DNA from: Ardenticatenaceae bacterium
Lineage (GTDB): Bacteria; Chloroflexota; Anaerolineae; Promineifilales; Promineifilaceae
Assembly: GCA_011525915.1 (NCBI GenBank)
Contig: WYBM01000026.1
Coordinates: forward strand, 1 to 64,000
Length of the DNA stretch: 64,000 nt
Direction of reading: 5' to 3'
Within the stretch, counting starts at the first letter, position 1; every line of letters starts with the position of its first letter. A model generated the notes under the pieces. It searched no databases. It was not told the DNA's origin and saw only the letters and a program-made list of their open reading frames with translations. The translations under genes were made by a program, and so were the position numbers. This document shows positions 38,501-46,357 of the stretch, piece after piece.

Positions 38501-38545
38501 TTAGCTGTTGTATCTACATATGTGTCAGCCCACCAGCGGGAATAG
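35531..38545 (+). CDS. Hybrid sensor histidine kinase
   Basis: A 1004-residue membrane kinase. TM1 at 13-32, an extracytoplasmic dCache-type sensor (about 35-285, with FISSVFMSTAANFSLILSTP), TM2 at about 288-310 and HAMP (about 310-360). Then two PAS domains (about 370-480 and 485-610), HisKA with the phospho-accepting H632 in GGVAHDFNNLLT, HATPase (NLLINARDAMPDGG, GEGTGLGLSTVYGIV), and a C-terminal receiver with D924 in LLLTDLLMPGMNG. It is probably self-contained or passes phosphate to a separate regulator not present here. The ATG at 35531 is chosen (AGAGG upstream). The last residues, VSAHQRE, are encoded inside a duplicated DNA segment (see 38521). Confidence 0.93.
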   Translation: MNIRFAGTLRARIFLSLLTIFGLLIVAYFLFVQPLLHQQISALENDKLNIYALSVASDLNLDLAMAITEVENVATLPEVRQMDPPQLDQVLNILNQTSSFSQAFTVLDASGQILSRPSKPERVGENRADQAYFIEVEKTGRTFISSVFMSTAANFSLILSTPIHDDAGNFVGVLTSSLGLADRNPEMYEAIVEPDIPPGWEVFLVTTEGILLAHSHKLVERDDGLENLEYTAHPLVTNGLNEQWGVQEIELKGQSWQAASAPISISGWTIVVQTPTSLILEPVNDITARVTIVMLFLTAVLSVIGVLLANRLVAPVEHLTAALRRYGKDGEVTSLTPTGIRAVAAAVDAFNQMVAEREKAIAQLDYQATLLQNVSDAVISTDANFIIKSWNKAAELLYGWSTNEVMGDYLDDIVSTTYLHPDTLEHVQAEVNHHGHWAGEVLQLRRDGTAIHILADVTQLPAKGKEAAGAIMVNRDITRRKQAEFALQETEKRFRQLFEQAAIGLAYTSLDGQWVMVNGHLCQMLGYTEEELLSTYAVDITFPEDKTLHLPVLERLMCEQTATETFEKRYIHKNGAVIWATVTFSLLRDENGQVQNGITAIQDISSRKNLEEQLLQSQKMQAIGRLAGGVAHDFNNLLTIIMSYSDLLTRRSHEPTVSERYVQQISAAAKQAALLTQQLLTFSRKQIIAPKVINLNNIIEAQTPLLQRLIPENIRITHFLSPDLGSTRIDKGNLEQVLLNLLINARDAMPDGGLIIIETANVSLDKTYTQKHAGVAPGNYAMLAINDNGIGMDDATLAHIFEPFFTTKKSGEGTGLGLSTVYGIVQQSQGHIWVYSEPNIGTTFKIYWPLTDADSEQSEIKPLPDERVHGHETILVVEDNDELRDLAEHLLQLHGYQVLTAPSGEAALEFCQKYTQSIDLLLTDLLMPGMNGRQLMEAVTNLFPDIHILYMSGYTDNVIAKHGVLEEGVAFLQKPFSPSTLLRKVRQALDLAVVSTYVSAHQRE

Positions 38546-38684
38546 GGCCATCATCAGCCAGGCAAAAAAAGACGTTACCCAACCCATAGCCAAAGCTGCT
38601 TTCTGCCCAAATTGCCAGGACCTTTGGCGGCATGACATAGGGCACATTTTTACCCAGGCCGAATTGGAAGAAAGGTTGAGATAG
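38520..38684 (+). CDS. Possible 54-residue zinc-ribbon-like fragment
   Basis: A frame overlapping the kinase 3' end (M at 38520) ends in AAFCPNCQDLWRHDIGHIFT and then QAELEERLR. The first third is just the duplicated DNA of 38521-38576 in another frame; the CPNC part looks like real protein and may be the tail of a lost gene. No ribosome site. Confidence 0.2.
   Translation: MCQPTSGNRAIISQAKKDVTQPIAKAAFCPNCQDLWRHDIGHIFTQAELEERLR
38521..38576. repeat. Direct repeat A flanking the 38742 gene
   Basis: tgtgtcagcccaccagcggg and the following gccatcatcagccaggc match 39443-39498 closely in the same orientation. In copy B this is the 3' end of the alpha/beta hydrolase gene; here a 2-base deletion breaks that reading on the minus strand, so copy A is a remnant. 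Confidence 0.7.
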
Positions 38685-38741
38685 CGCCATTCGTCCTCTT
38701 GACGAGGTTGGGATACTTAAACTTTTTCGGAGGTACGAGAT

Positions 38742-39326
38742 ATGAAAAGATTACTGACAGCGGCCCTGCTGCTAATTCCCATCATCGGTTTTGGTTTGCT
38801 TCATTACCAATCTGCGGCCGTGGCCGATATGGCGCCTGGGTCGGCCGCAGCGGCGGCCGCAGCCCCGGAAATGAGCGCCGCCCAGTACAGTTATAGCGTA
38901 AAGTTTGTGTGTGGCTGGCAAGAAGAAGATGTATTGGCAAAAGGGAGTGTGCGTCCAGGGATATACGCCACCGAGATCAACATTCATAATTACAGTTATA
39001 CGCCAGCGGGGGGCATCAATGTCTTAAAAAATGTGATCCCTTTGGTTATCGATGGCAACCCTATCGGCCGGGAGCCGGCGTGGGTCAAGATCGGCGCCGT
39101 TGACGGCCTGACGCTGCCGCCGGAAGCCGCGACAATGGATGACTGCTACCGCATTGGGGAGCTATTGTACGGCTCACCGCCGCCTGACCCCATGCCCTTG
39201 ACAATTGGCTTTTTAGAAGTGCTCACCCCGATCGATGTCCGGGTGGCCGCGGTCTACACCACCAGCAATTTTGACAAACAGCTAGTGAGTATAGATGTAG
39301 AAGAAATTGCAGCCAGAATGAAATAG
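38742..39326 (+). CDS. Secreted protein, unknown family
   Basis: A 194-residue exported protein: signal peptide MKRLLTAALLLIPIIGFGLL, an Ala-rich spacer (about 35-42), then a globular domain starting YSYSVKFVCGWQEED with PGIYATEINIHNYS. I associate this opening with small exported proteins of unknown role, but cannot name a family. Two cysteines could form a disulphide. GGAGG lies 10 bases before the ATG. The gene sits between two direct copies of a 56-base segment, which suggests it arrived or was rearranged by local duplication. Confidence 0.7.
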   Translation: MKRLLTAALLLIPIIGFGLLHYQSAAVADMAPGSAAAAAAAPEMSAAQYSYSVKFVCGWQEEDVLAKGSVRPGIYATEINIHNYSYTPAGGINVLKNVIPLVIDGNPIGREPAWVKIGAVDGLTLPPEAATMDDCYRIGELLYGSPPPDPMPLTIGFLEVLTPIDVRVAAVYTTSNFDKQLVSIDVEEIAARMK

Positions 39327-39442
39327 CTAGGTAAACCCCGGATCTGAGCCTGGTTGTTCTTACAAAACTTTCTGGGGTTCACCTGACCACGGCAATACAC
39401 ACCAAGCAATCCCAACCTCCATCTATCCCCATGTCATATTGC

Positions 39443-39498
39443 TGTGTTAGCTCACCAGGGGGAACAAAGCCATCATCAGCCAGGCGAAAAAGAGCGCG
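39443..39498. repeat. Direct repeat B flanking the 38742 gene
   Basis: The intact counterpart of 38521-38576. It contains the last codons of the alpha/beta hydrolase gene (minus strand, ending FFAWLMMALFPLVS). Confidence 0.7.
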
Positions 39499-40925
39499 TT
39501 TCCCAGCCCATAGGCCCAGGAGTCATCCACGGCCCCGCCCACCACGGCCATGATGCCCAGGACGATGGGCAGCACTGGCAGCACCAACACCAGGAAAAAG
39601 AGCGAGGGCACCAGGAACACGGCCGTGCCCAACCCCACCATCAATACGATACTCTGCCCCAACCACCAGCCAATACGCCGGCCAGTAGACGCCCCCTGCT
39701 GCGCCCACCCTGCCGCCAGCAGCCAGGGGAAAAAGGCCACCGCCAGCAGCGGCCAGCGCCCCAGCCGCGCCGGAATGAGGAACCAGGGCAGCCATACGAC
39801 CTGAGCCAACAAACCAAAGGCTCCCCATAAAAAGACAAAGATAGCCACGCCCCATAGAACCCCCTTTAAGGTTGGCCGCCCCAGCTGCATCCCCACCGCC
39901 AGCCATACCAACCCCATCACCCCAAACCATATGGCCAACGCGCCAACGATCAGCACACCACCCAACTCACCGACGGAAACCACCCGGCTCAACAACGCCA
40001 ACACGGCCGTGGCGGCCAGCGGCGCCATCAGCAGGCCCATAAGATGCCTGGGCGCACGGTGGGTCACCCTTCTGGCAAGGGGGGGGAACCGGATCAGGGG
40101 GGTGAGGGCCATGATCAGTACCAGCCACGCGACCAACTGCCCCAGATACCACAACATACGCATGTCTGTATAATCACTGGCTGGCTGCGGGCCAAACGTC
40201 TGGTCTAACCAACTCACTGCCCCCCGATGAGCCATAGGGCTGAAGAGGATGGTGATGTGTTCTACACCGGGCACAAGCTGGAAGGAACGAGCACGGCCGT
40301 CACTAAACCCAACAGCAGTCCCACCGGCCCTTGCCAGCAGATCTGTGGCGTTGGCGGCAAACTGTGGCTCAAGCTGGCCCGCTTGTAACAGCAGGTTGCG
40401 CGGCACGGCGGCCGTCACGGCGGCATCCGTGGGCGAAACGGCAATGGTCGCCTGGTAACGGTCAGCGTCTTTGACGCCGGCCGCCATCACCGCGCCACTG
40501 CCCATCGAATGACCAAGCAGGGCAACATGGCGAGGATCTATCCCCTCCCTACCAGCCAGGGCAGCATAAGCGGCGTCCAGGTTTGCCGCCAGGCCGTCTT
40601 CAAACGCCAGCGGTGCAGGGTTAGCCGCGTGCCCGTCAAAATCAAAGAGCAGCGTGACGTACCCGGCATGGGCCAGGGTGTAGGCAAACCCTTGCATCAA
40701 CTGTTGTGAGCCGCTGAAGCCATGCGCGATGATGACGCCAGGGGCCTTTTGCGCCGTCACCGGCATAATAACCCGCATGGGGATGCCGTCATGGGTAAAC
40801 GGCCGTACCACCAACCCGGCCTGCGCTCGCCAGACCATGCCCCAAGAGAGGCCAATGATTAACAAACAGGCGACCACCACCATCAGCCGCCGCCGGCTTA
40901 ACTTGCTAACTGTTTCTGGTTCCAT
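39447..40925 (-). CDS. Alpha/beta hydrolase with C-terminal membrane domain
   Basis: A 492-residue protein: one N-terminal span (about 14-34), then an alpha/beta hydrolase domain (about 38-250) with the nucleophile elbow LLGHSMGSGAV, an oxyanion-side segment IIAHGFSGSQQ and a late His in VPGVEHITI. About eight further membrane spans follow to residue 492. The hydrolase would face outward if the first span is a signal anchor. The substrate is unknown; dienelactone-hydrolase-like esterases are the nearest type I recognise. The 3' end is duplicated near 38521. Confidence 0.82.
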   Translation of the reverse strand: MEPETVSKLSRRRLMVVVACLLIIGLSWGMVWRAQAGLVVRPFTHDGIPMRVIMPVTAQKAPGVIIAHGFSGSQQLMQGFAYTLAHAGYVTLLFDFDGHAANPAPLAFEDGLAANLDAAYAALAGREGIDPRHVALLGHSMGSGAVMAAGVKDADRYQATIAVSPTDAAVTAAVPRNLLLQAGQLEPQFAANATDLLARAGGTAVGFSDGRARSFQLVPGVEHITILFSPMAHRGAVSWLDQTFGPQPASDYTDMRMLWYLGQLVAWLVLIMALTPLIRFPPLARRVTHRAPRHLMGLLMAPLAATAVLALLSRVVSVGELGGVLIVGALAIWFGVMGLVWLAVGMQLGRPTLKGVLWGVAIFVFLWGAFGLLAQVVWLPWFLIPARLGRWPLLAVAFFPWLLAAGWAQQGASTGRRIGWWLGQSIVLMVGLGTAVFLVPSLFFLVLVLPVLPIVLGIMAVVGGAVDDSWAYGLGNALFFAWLMMALFPLVS

Positions 40926-40993
40926 AAATGCCCTCTTGTTAGATTGGATGGTCTTCCCGAAGGGAAAATCTGCCCATCCGGCCTGCCCAACGG

Positions 40994-42130
40994 TTATGGC
41001 TGGCTGGCCGCCGGTTCGGTGACAATGTCCACGGCCGTGACCTCTCCCGCCTGCACTTCAACCGGCAAACGATACTCAACGCCCTGCACCGTGGCAAACA
41101 GCGTATAACTACCCGATGGCAGATCAGCAAAGACAAAATTTTCCGCCAACCCTTCATCCGGGTGGATCAGATGTTGTGGATCATCCAGATAAGTGAAGGT
41201 ATACAGGTAACGTGGCTCACTGCCTGAAGCATCAATGAGCGTGACCCGCGCCCCCTGCCACGGGCGTCCTTCTGAATTGACCAGCCGCCCGGCCAGCACA
41301 CCCGTCTCCGGCACCGGTGCTAACCACAACAACGGGTTGCGTGTGCGGCTAAAGTCATTGCTGCCTACGCGAATTTCCAGATGCAAATGAGGCACCGTTG
41401 ATACACCAGCGACACCTATTTCCGCCAGTGGGTCACCTGGGCCGACATGCTGCCCCGGCTCTACCTGGATCGCCTGAATATGGCCGTACAAAACATACAC
41501 CGGCTGTCCTTGCCATCGCTCATCTAGTTCCACCACGACCAACTGTCCATACCAGTCACAGCGCCAGCCATACAGTTCGGTGTCATCAGCTTGAGCCACA
41601 ATCACCGTGCCGTTGGCCACGGCCGTCACCGGCGTGCCCAGCTCTTTGGGCATATCAGCACCATTATGCAGCAAGAAACGGCCGTCGCCATCCCAGCCAT
41701 ACGGGTAATAGCCATTGGCCAATGGTTTACGCCCTCCACTGACGGGGTCTGCCAGCCAGCTATGTGGCAGCACAGCCGTGTCTGGTGTGGGCCAGGGCTC
41801 AGGTGAGAGCACATTGTGCTGGTAAACGGGTTTGTCTGGCGGTGGGTCAGGGCAGGTACGGTCACTGGTGGCTGCGGCTACTGGTGATGGTGGAGGCGGC
41901 GTGTGGGTATGGGTAGGTACAGCCGTGGGCGGCCGGGGTGGCGTGTGGGTGGGCAAAGGCGAGGGTGTTAGCGTAGGCTGAGGTAAGGAAGTAGAGGTGG
42001 TTGTTTGTGTAGGCCGTACGGCCGCCAACGTAGGCAGCATTGGGGTAGCAGAGGGTGCGGGCGGTGCTGCCTGGCAGCCAGCCGCCCACAACACAACAAC
42101 ACCCAGGAAAATGTGTAGATGATGGCGCAT
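40994..42130 (-). CDS. M23-family peptidase lipoprotein
   Basis: A 378-residue lipoprotein. The lipobox is LWAAGC at about 14-19, followed by a long Thr/Pro linker (to about 90). The LytM/M23 metallopeptidase domain has HNGADMPKELGTPV, VYVLYGHIQ and HLHLEIRVG, giving the zinc ligands His, Asp and His plus a catalytic His. A C-terminal Ig-like carboxypeptidase-regulatory domain (GRLVNSEGRPWQGARVTLID) completes it. It probably cuts peptide cross-links in cell wall or acts on other extracellular peptides. Divergent from aceK. Confidence 0.93.
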   Translation of the reverse strand: MRHHLHIFLGVVVLWAAGCQAAPPAPSATPMLPTLAAVRPTQTTTSTSLPQPTLTPSPLPTHTPPRPPTAVPTHTHTPPPPSPVAAATSDRTCPDPPPDKPVYQHNVLSPEPWPTPDTAVLPHSWLADPVSGGRKPLANGYYPYGWDGDGRFLLHNGADMPKELGTPVTAVANGTVIVAQADDTELYGWRCDWYGQLVVVELDERWQGQPVYVLYGHIQAIQVEPGQHVGPGDPLAEIGVAGVSTVPHLHLEIRVGSNDFSRTRNPLLWLAPVPETGVLAGRLVNSEGRPWQGARVTLIDASGSEPRYLYTFTYLDDPQHLIHPDEGLAENFVFADLPSGSYTLFATVQGVEYRLPVEVQAGEVTAVDIVTEPAASQP

Positions 42131-42207
42131 GGCCTGTAATTGTCCGTGTAGGGAACACGGCCGTCAACCTTCACCAGATTCGCAAGGCCATAGGGTATAC
42201 TATCATT

Positions 42208-43953
42208 ATGGAACTGGACTTTAACCGCCTATCAGACAGCCGGCTGGCTAACGTCGGGGCTACGGCCATTTATGAAGCCTTCAAAACCTATGGCGCCACC
42301 TTCCAGGCCATCACCCAACGTGCGCCAAAACGGTTCGAACAGCAAGATTGGCACGGCCGTCGGGCTGATGCCGAAGAACGGTTGGAACTGTATAAAACGA
42401 TCATAGACCAGATTGTCTGCGAGATTTGCAGCCTGTTGGCTGACCGCCTGTGTGACAAGCTGGTGTGGGCCAGCATGAAAGCCGTCTATTCCGGCCTCAT
42501 CGCGCACCGTGATGAGTGGGAACTGGCCGAAACCTTCTTTAACTCTGTCACACGGCGTATCTTTACAACTGTTGGCGTTGACCCCCAAATTGAGTTTGTT
42601 ACTACCGATTACCAATCACCGCCTACACCGTCGCGGCGCAAAGTGTACCACAGCTACAAAGTATCCCAACCAACAGCCGAGCTCTGCCGCCAGATCATCC
42701 GGCATTATCATCCTACGGCCACCTTCGCCCATCTGGAAGCTGACTGCCAGCTTATGGCTGCCAGAATCCAGGAAACCCTGGCCGCCCAAGGGGTACAGAT
42801 GCAGCGCATCGATATGGTAAAAAGTGGATTTTATCGCAGCCACGCCGCGTACCTGGTGGGGCGCATCCAGGCTGGCGGGCAAATGATACCCTGTGTTTTT
42901 TGCCTGCTGCACAACAATGAGGGCATTTATGTAGACAGCGTGCTGCTGACGGCCAGCAGCGTCAGCATTTTATTCAGCTTTACCCGTTCCTATTTTCACG
43001 TGACCGTAGACCGCCCCTTCGATCTGGTAAAATTCATTCGTACCCTTATTCCCCAAAAGCGTGTGGCCGAAATTTACATTTCATTGGGGTACAACAAACA
43101 CGGCAAAACAGAGCTTTACCGCGACATCTTACGCCATCTGGCACAGTCAGATCAGCAGTTCCAGGTGGCGCCCGGCCAAAAGGGGATGGTGATGGTCGTG
43201 TTTAGCATGGCTGATTATGACCTGGTGTTTAAGGTTATCAAAGATCGCTTTGCTGACCCCAAGAAGGTCACGCGTCAGAACGTCATGCAGCAGTATGAAT
43301 TGGTTTTTCGTCATGACCGGGCCGGTCGTCTGGTAGATGCTCAATCCTTTGAATTTCTGCAATTTGGCCGTTCCCGTTTTGACGATGCGTTATTAAGCGA
43401 ACTGCTGGCGGTTGCCGAGCGCACCATACGGGTGGCAGAGGAAGCCATGATCGTGGGCCATGCCTATGTACAGCGGCGGGTGACGCCGCTAGACGTTTAC
43501 ATCCGGCAGGCCAATGAAGCCAAAGCACGGCTGGCTATTGTGGATTATGGCCAGGCGATCAAAGACATGGCCGCCACCAACATTTTCCCAGGGGATATGT
43601 TGTTGAAGAATTTTGGGGTTACCCGCCACGGCCGTGTGGTTTTTTATGACTATGACGAACTACGGCCGTTGACCGACTGTCACTTTCGCCGCTTCCCACA
43701 GGCCATGACATACGAAGATGAACTGGCTGCCGAACCCTGGTTTCCTATTGGCGAACAAGACATCTTCCCCGAAGAGTTTTTACGTTTTATGGGCCTGCCA
43801 CCCACCCTTGAGCATGATTTTCTGGCCCATCACGCTGATTTATTAGATGTTGCTTTCTGGCAAACCATGCAACAGCGTCTTCAAGCAGGTGAATACATTC
43901 ACATCTTGCCCTACAGCCCCGCAGAACAATTACCCCATCCCCCTGCAACGTAG
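42208..43953 (+). CDS. aceK: Isocitrate dehydrogenase kinase/phosphatase
   Basis: 581 residues, the normal length. AceK phosphorylates and dephosphorylates isocitrate dehydrogenase to steer carbon into the glyoxylate bypass. Very strong signatures: NNEGIYVDSVLLTASSVSIL, SFTRSYFHVTV, NKHGKTELYRDILRHL, LVFRHDRAGRLVDAQ and the DYGQAIKDMAATNIFPGDML / LLKNFGVTRHGRVVFYDYDE kinase core. The in-frame ATG at 42208 fits homologues; an upstream frame adds 51 residues that overlap the divergent lipoprotein gene. Neither aceA, aceB nor icd is nearby. Outside Proteobacteria the gene is uncommon, so transfer is possible. Confidence 0.95.
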   Translation: MELDFNRLSDSRLANVGATAIYEAFKTYGATFQAITQRAPKRFEQQDWHGRRADAEERLELYKTIIDQIVCEICSLLADRLCDKLVWASMKAVYSGLIAHRDEWELAETFFNSVTRRIFTTVGVDPQIEFVTTDYQSPPTPSRRKVYHSYKVSQPTAELCRQIIRHYHPTATFAHLEADCQLMAARIQETLAAQGVQMQRIDMVKSGFYRSHAAYLVGRIQAGGQMIPCVFCLLHNNEGIYVDSVLLTASSVSILFSFTRSYFHVTVDRPFDLVKFIRTLIPQKRVAEIYISLGYNKHGKTELYRDILRHLAQSDQQFQVAPGQKGMVMVVFSMADYDLVFKVIKDRFADPKKVTRQNVMQQYELVFRHDRAGRLVDAQSFEFLQFGRSRFDDALLSELLAVAERTIRVAEEAMIVGHAYVQRRVTPLDVYIRQANEAKARLAIVDYGQAIKDMAATNIFPGDMLLKNFGVTRHGRVVFYDYDELRPLTDCHFRRFPQAMTYEDELAAEPWFPIGEQDIFPEEFLRFMGLPPTLEHDFLAHHADLLDVAFWQTMQQRLQAGEYIHILPYSPAEQLPHPPAT

Positions 43954-44007
43954 CCATTTAGGCAGCCATTGGCAAAACAGGTGCCTCCTGGTACACGGCC
44001 GTAACCT

Positions 44008-44104
44008 AGTACCAGTAATCAGAAGTCAGTAACCAGTTTTCAGTGGACATTTCTGGCGTCAGGCCCCACTGATAACTGTACGCTGATGACTGAAAACTGA
44101 TACT
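44008..44104. repeat. CAGT/ACTG hairpin repeat, copy 4
   Basis: taccagtaatcagaagtcag and cagttttcagt on the left are answered by ccactgataactgtacgctg and gactgaaaactga on the right (cagttttcagt against actgaaaactg is a near-perfect stem). It lies between the convergent aceK and glgC genes and may end both transcripts. Confidence 0.7.
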
Positions 44105-45356
44105 AGATAACTGTGCCATCTGGGATGGCCGCATTTTTAGGCACAATCACAATGCCATCTCTGGCTACCCAGTTGGTATACTCTTCATCTGGCCTGTTAG
44201 GCAGCGCCCGGATAGTGACATGCGCGCCAATACGCGCATTTTTATCAATAATCGCCCGCTCAATGTAAGAACCAGCACCAATACCCATATCCGGAAGGCC
44301 AAGCCGTTTATTCTCGTCCTTGGCCTCGTTTGATTCATAATAATCTGAACCCATTAAAACAGTAGATTTGAGCGTGGTATGGGGACCAATGATACTACGA
44401 ATGCCAATAACGGCATTGTTGATAGTGGCGTCCGTAATACGGCAGCCATCGGTTAACAAGACGTGACTTAAACGGGCATCATGCACCTCAGACGGTGGTA
44501 AAAAACGGGCGCGTGTGTAAATGGGCGTGCGCGGTGAGTAAAAATCAAATGGGGCATCAGCCGCCGCCAAAGCCAGGTTTACCTCATAAAATCGTTGAAT
44601 GGTACCGATATCCTCCCAGAATCCCTCAAAAACATACCCCATAAGCCGTTTCTCTCGCATGGCCCGGGGAATAATATCCCGGCCAAAATCATCCCCTTCC
44701 CCTTCCAACAACTCAAATAAAACCGGGGTATTAAAAACATAAATCCCCATAGAAGCCATAAATGGCTTTTCGGCCCCTTCCCAACTTTCCAAACCCTCTA
44801 GCTTATCCCGCGGCGGTTTTTCGGTGAAATTAACAATTCGGTTTTCCTTGTTTAATTTCACAATGCCTAACCCGGTGGCAATGTCTGCAGCCACGGGCTG
44901 TACAGCTACCGTCACATCGGCGCCGGTATCAATATGGAACTGCACAAACTTTCGATAATCCATCCGGTAGAGGTGGTCACCTGCCAGAACAAGGGTATAT
45001 TTTGTGTTGGCTTCACGAATTTCAATTAACTGCTTACGCACAGCATCGGCCGTGCCCTGATACCAATCAGCACTGAGCGGTGTTTGTTCAGCGGCCAGAA
45101 TTTGCACCCAGCCAGAGGTGAAAACGTCCCGGTTATAGGTTCGGAAAACATGCCGATGTAAGGAGACCGAATTAAACTGGGTCATAATGGCAATTTTGTC
45201 AATGCCCGCGTGCAGACAATTGCTCATAGGAATATCAATGAGCCGGTATTTACCGGCCAACGGTACAGCCGGCTTGGCCCGCTCTTTGGTTAGGGGATAA
45301 AGTCGTGTACCGGCGCCGCCGCCCAAAATTAAGCCTAATACATCTTGCATTTGCAT
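44103..45356 (-). CDS. glgC: Glucose-1-phosphate adenylyltransferase
   Basis: A 417-residue ADP-glucose pyrophosphorylase, the committed step of glycogen synthesis. It has LILGGGAGTRLYPLTKERAK, AGKYRLIDIPMSNC, GTADAVRKQL, LAGDHLYRMDYRKF and a C-terminal left-handed beta-helix with the allosteric site. The ATG at 45356 follows GAGGAAA at 7 bases; the longer frame from 45392 is rejected. The gene contains no ACGGCCGT octamer. No other glg gene is in the window. Confidence 0.96.
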   Translation of the reverse strand: MQMQDVLGLILGGGAGTRLYPLTKERAKPAVPLAGKYRLIDIPMSNCLHAGIDKIAIMTQFNSVSLHRHVFRTYNRDVFTSGWVQILAAEQTPLSADWYQGTADAVRKQLIEIREANTKYTLVLAGDHLYRMDYRKFVQFHIDTGADVTVAVQPVAADIATGLGIVKLNKENRIVNFTEKPPRDKLEGLESWEGAEKPFMASMGIYVFNTPVLFELLEGEGDDFGRDIIPRAMREKRLMGYVFEGFWEDIGTIQRFYEVNLALAAADAPFDFYSPRTPIYTRARFLPPSEVHDARLSHVLLTDGCRITDATINNAVIGIRSIIGPHTTLKSTVLMGSDYYESNEAKDENKRLGLPDMGIGAGSYIERAIIDKNARIGAHVTIRALPNRPDEEYTNWVARDGIVIVPKNAAIPDGTVI

Positions 45357-45440
45357 ATCTTTTTCCTCAACCTTCAATGTGTACACCCTCACAGTCTGAA
45401 TGCTGGAAACCTTTAGACTATTAAAGCAAAAATTTGTGAT

Positions 45441-45466
45441 TTCCGCCAGTGATTTGCATCACGGAA
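45441..45466. promoter_or_regulatory. Palindrome in the glgC upstream region
   Basis: TTCCGCCAGTGATTTGCATC and the following ACGGAA form nested inverted repeats (TTCCG/CGGAA outside, GTGAT/ATCAC inside). It lies between divergent glgC and the 45502 gene and overlaps a possible promoter TTGCAT, 16 bases, TATCAT for the latter. Candidate operator. Confidence 0.3.
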
Positions 45467-45501
45467 CATGTGTGCTATCATCGAATCTCCTTGAGGAAAT
45501 C

Positions 45502-45936
45502 ATGAGTCGATTAATTCAAATACAAAATCCCACCACCATTAGAAATCGTAACCGGCGTAGTATTGCCGAGATCTTACGCCGCCTTCCACAAAAGAAAGCG
45601 GTAGATGGTGAAGCCAAAGACATGGCGGCCACCATCGTTTTATTATTGCGTGAAATTTACACCGGCGTAGAACAGTCAGCGGTGGCTTGGGAGAAAAAAG
45701 ATTACTGGTTAAAAGCTGAAAGATTTATGCGTGAGTGGCGCTGGACCATAGAGATTGCGGCAGACATGGATGATGTTATCCGCCATGATGCCTGGGATTT
45801 ATTACCAGAATTATTGGTTCTTTTGTATCCTCATTTTGGTGATATCGCCGTCAAAACAATGACACGTGATGCCTCTTTGTGGCAGGGAGCTTACCGGAAG
45901 TTAATGGCTGAACCTCCCATTGAACGTACCTGGTAA
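45502..45936 (+). CDS. Small conserved-looking protein, unknown
   Basis: A 144-residue soluble, mostly helical protein: MSRLIQIQNPTTIRNRNRRS, then DMAATIVLLLREIYTGVEQS, then WEKKDYWLKAERFMREWRW. I do not recognise a family. TGAGGAAA precedes the ATG at 45502; a longer frame from 45400 is rejected. Followed by a strong terminator. Confidence 0.75.
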   Translation: MSRLIQIQNPTTIRNRNRRSIAEILRRLPQKKAVDGEAKDMAATIVLLLREIYTGVEQSAVAWEKKDYWLKAERFMREWRWTIEIAADMDDVIRHDAWDLLPELLVLLYPHFGDIAVKTMTRDASLWQGAYRKLMAEPPIERTW

Positions 45937-45953
45937 CGTTTCTTTAAACAACA

Positions 45954-45987
45954 AAAAAGACCAGACCCGGCCGGGTCTGGTCTTTTT
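45954..45987. terminator. Bidirectional intrinsic terminator
   Basis: A perfect 15-bp stem AAAAAGACCAGACCC/GGGTCTGGTCTTTTT around GGCC. The A/T ends serve as U tracts in both directions between two convergent genes. Confidence 0.93.
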
Positions 45988-46008
45988 GATCACTTACCAC
46001 GTGGGTGG

Positions 46009-46209
46009 CTAATGTTCGCTAAGTTTTTGCAATTTCTGGTCAATAAGTGCTTCTAACGTTGAGGTCTGAGAAGTACGCATCCGTCGCATGACCTCACGCA
46101 GACTGTCAATCTGACGCGACACCATGACGGGGTTTGGCAGATGTACTTTTGAGTCTGGTTGGGTTTGAGGGGGTAGATGTCCCATATTCATGCTTCCGCT
46201 CCAATTCAT
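46009..46209 (-). CDS. Small protein, unknown
   Basis: A 66-residue protein from the ATG at 46209 (a frame from 46269 would add 20 residues). The C-terminal half is a charged amphipathic helix (SRQIDSLREVMRRMRTSQTS, LIDQKLQKLSEH). No family recognised and no good ribosome site. The terminator just downstream supports a real transcript. Confidence 0.45.
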   Translation of the reverse strand: MNWSGSMNMGHLPPQTQPDSKVHLPNPVMVSRQIDSLREVMRRMRTSQTSTLEALIDQKLQKLSEH

Positions 46210-46357
46210 GTTATTTAGTAATCCATAGCAATTTGGGATAGTGATTGCAATAGTGTTGTTGATTATCATACTACAAACATTGTACGGGTTTTATGGGACA
46301 AAGGTTGTTATGGTTCATGCGTTGTTCATGTTAAATAACTTACAAGCAGGGAATCGT

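Noticed and set aside
42055-42207. 51-codon N-terminal extension of aceK
   Set aside because: AceK homologues begin near MELDFNRLSD, and the extension overlaps the start of the divergent lipoprotein gene.
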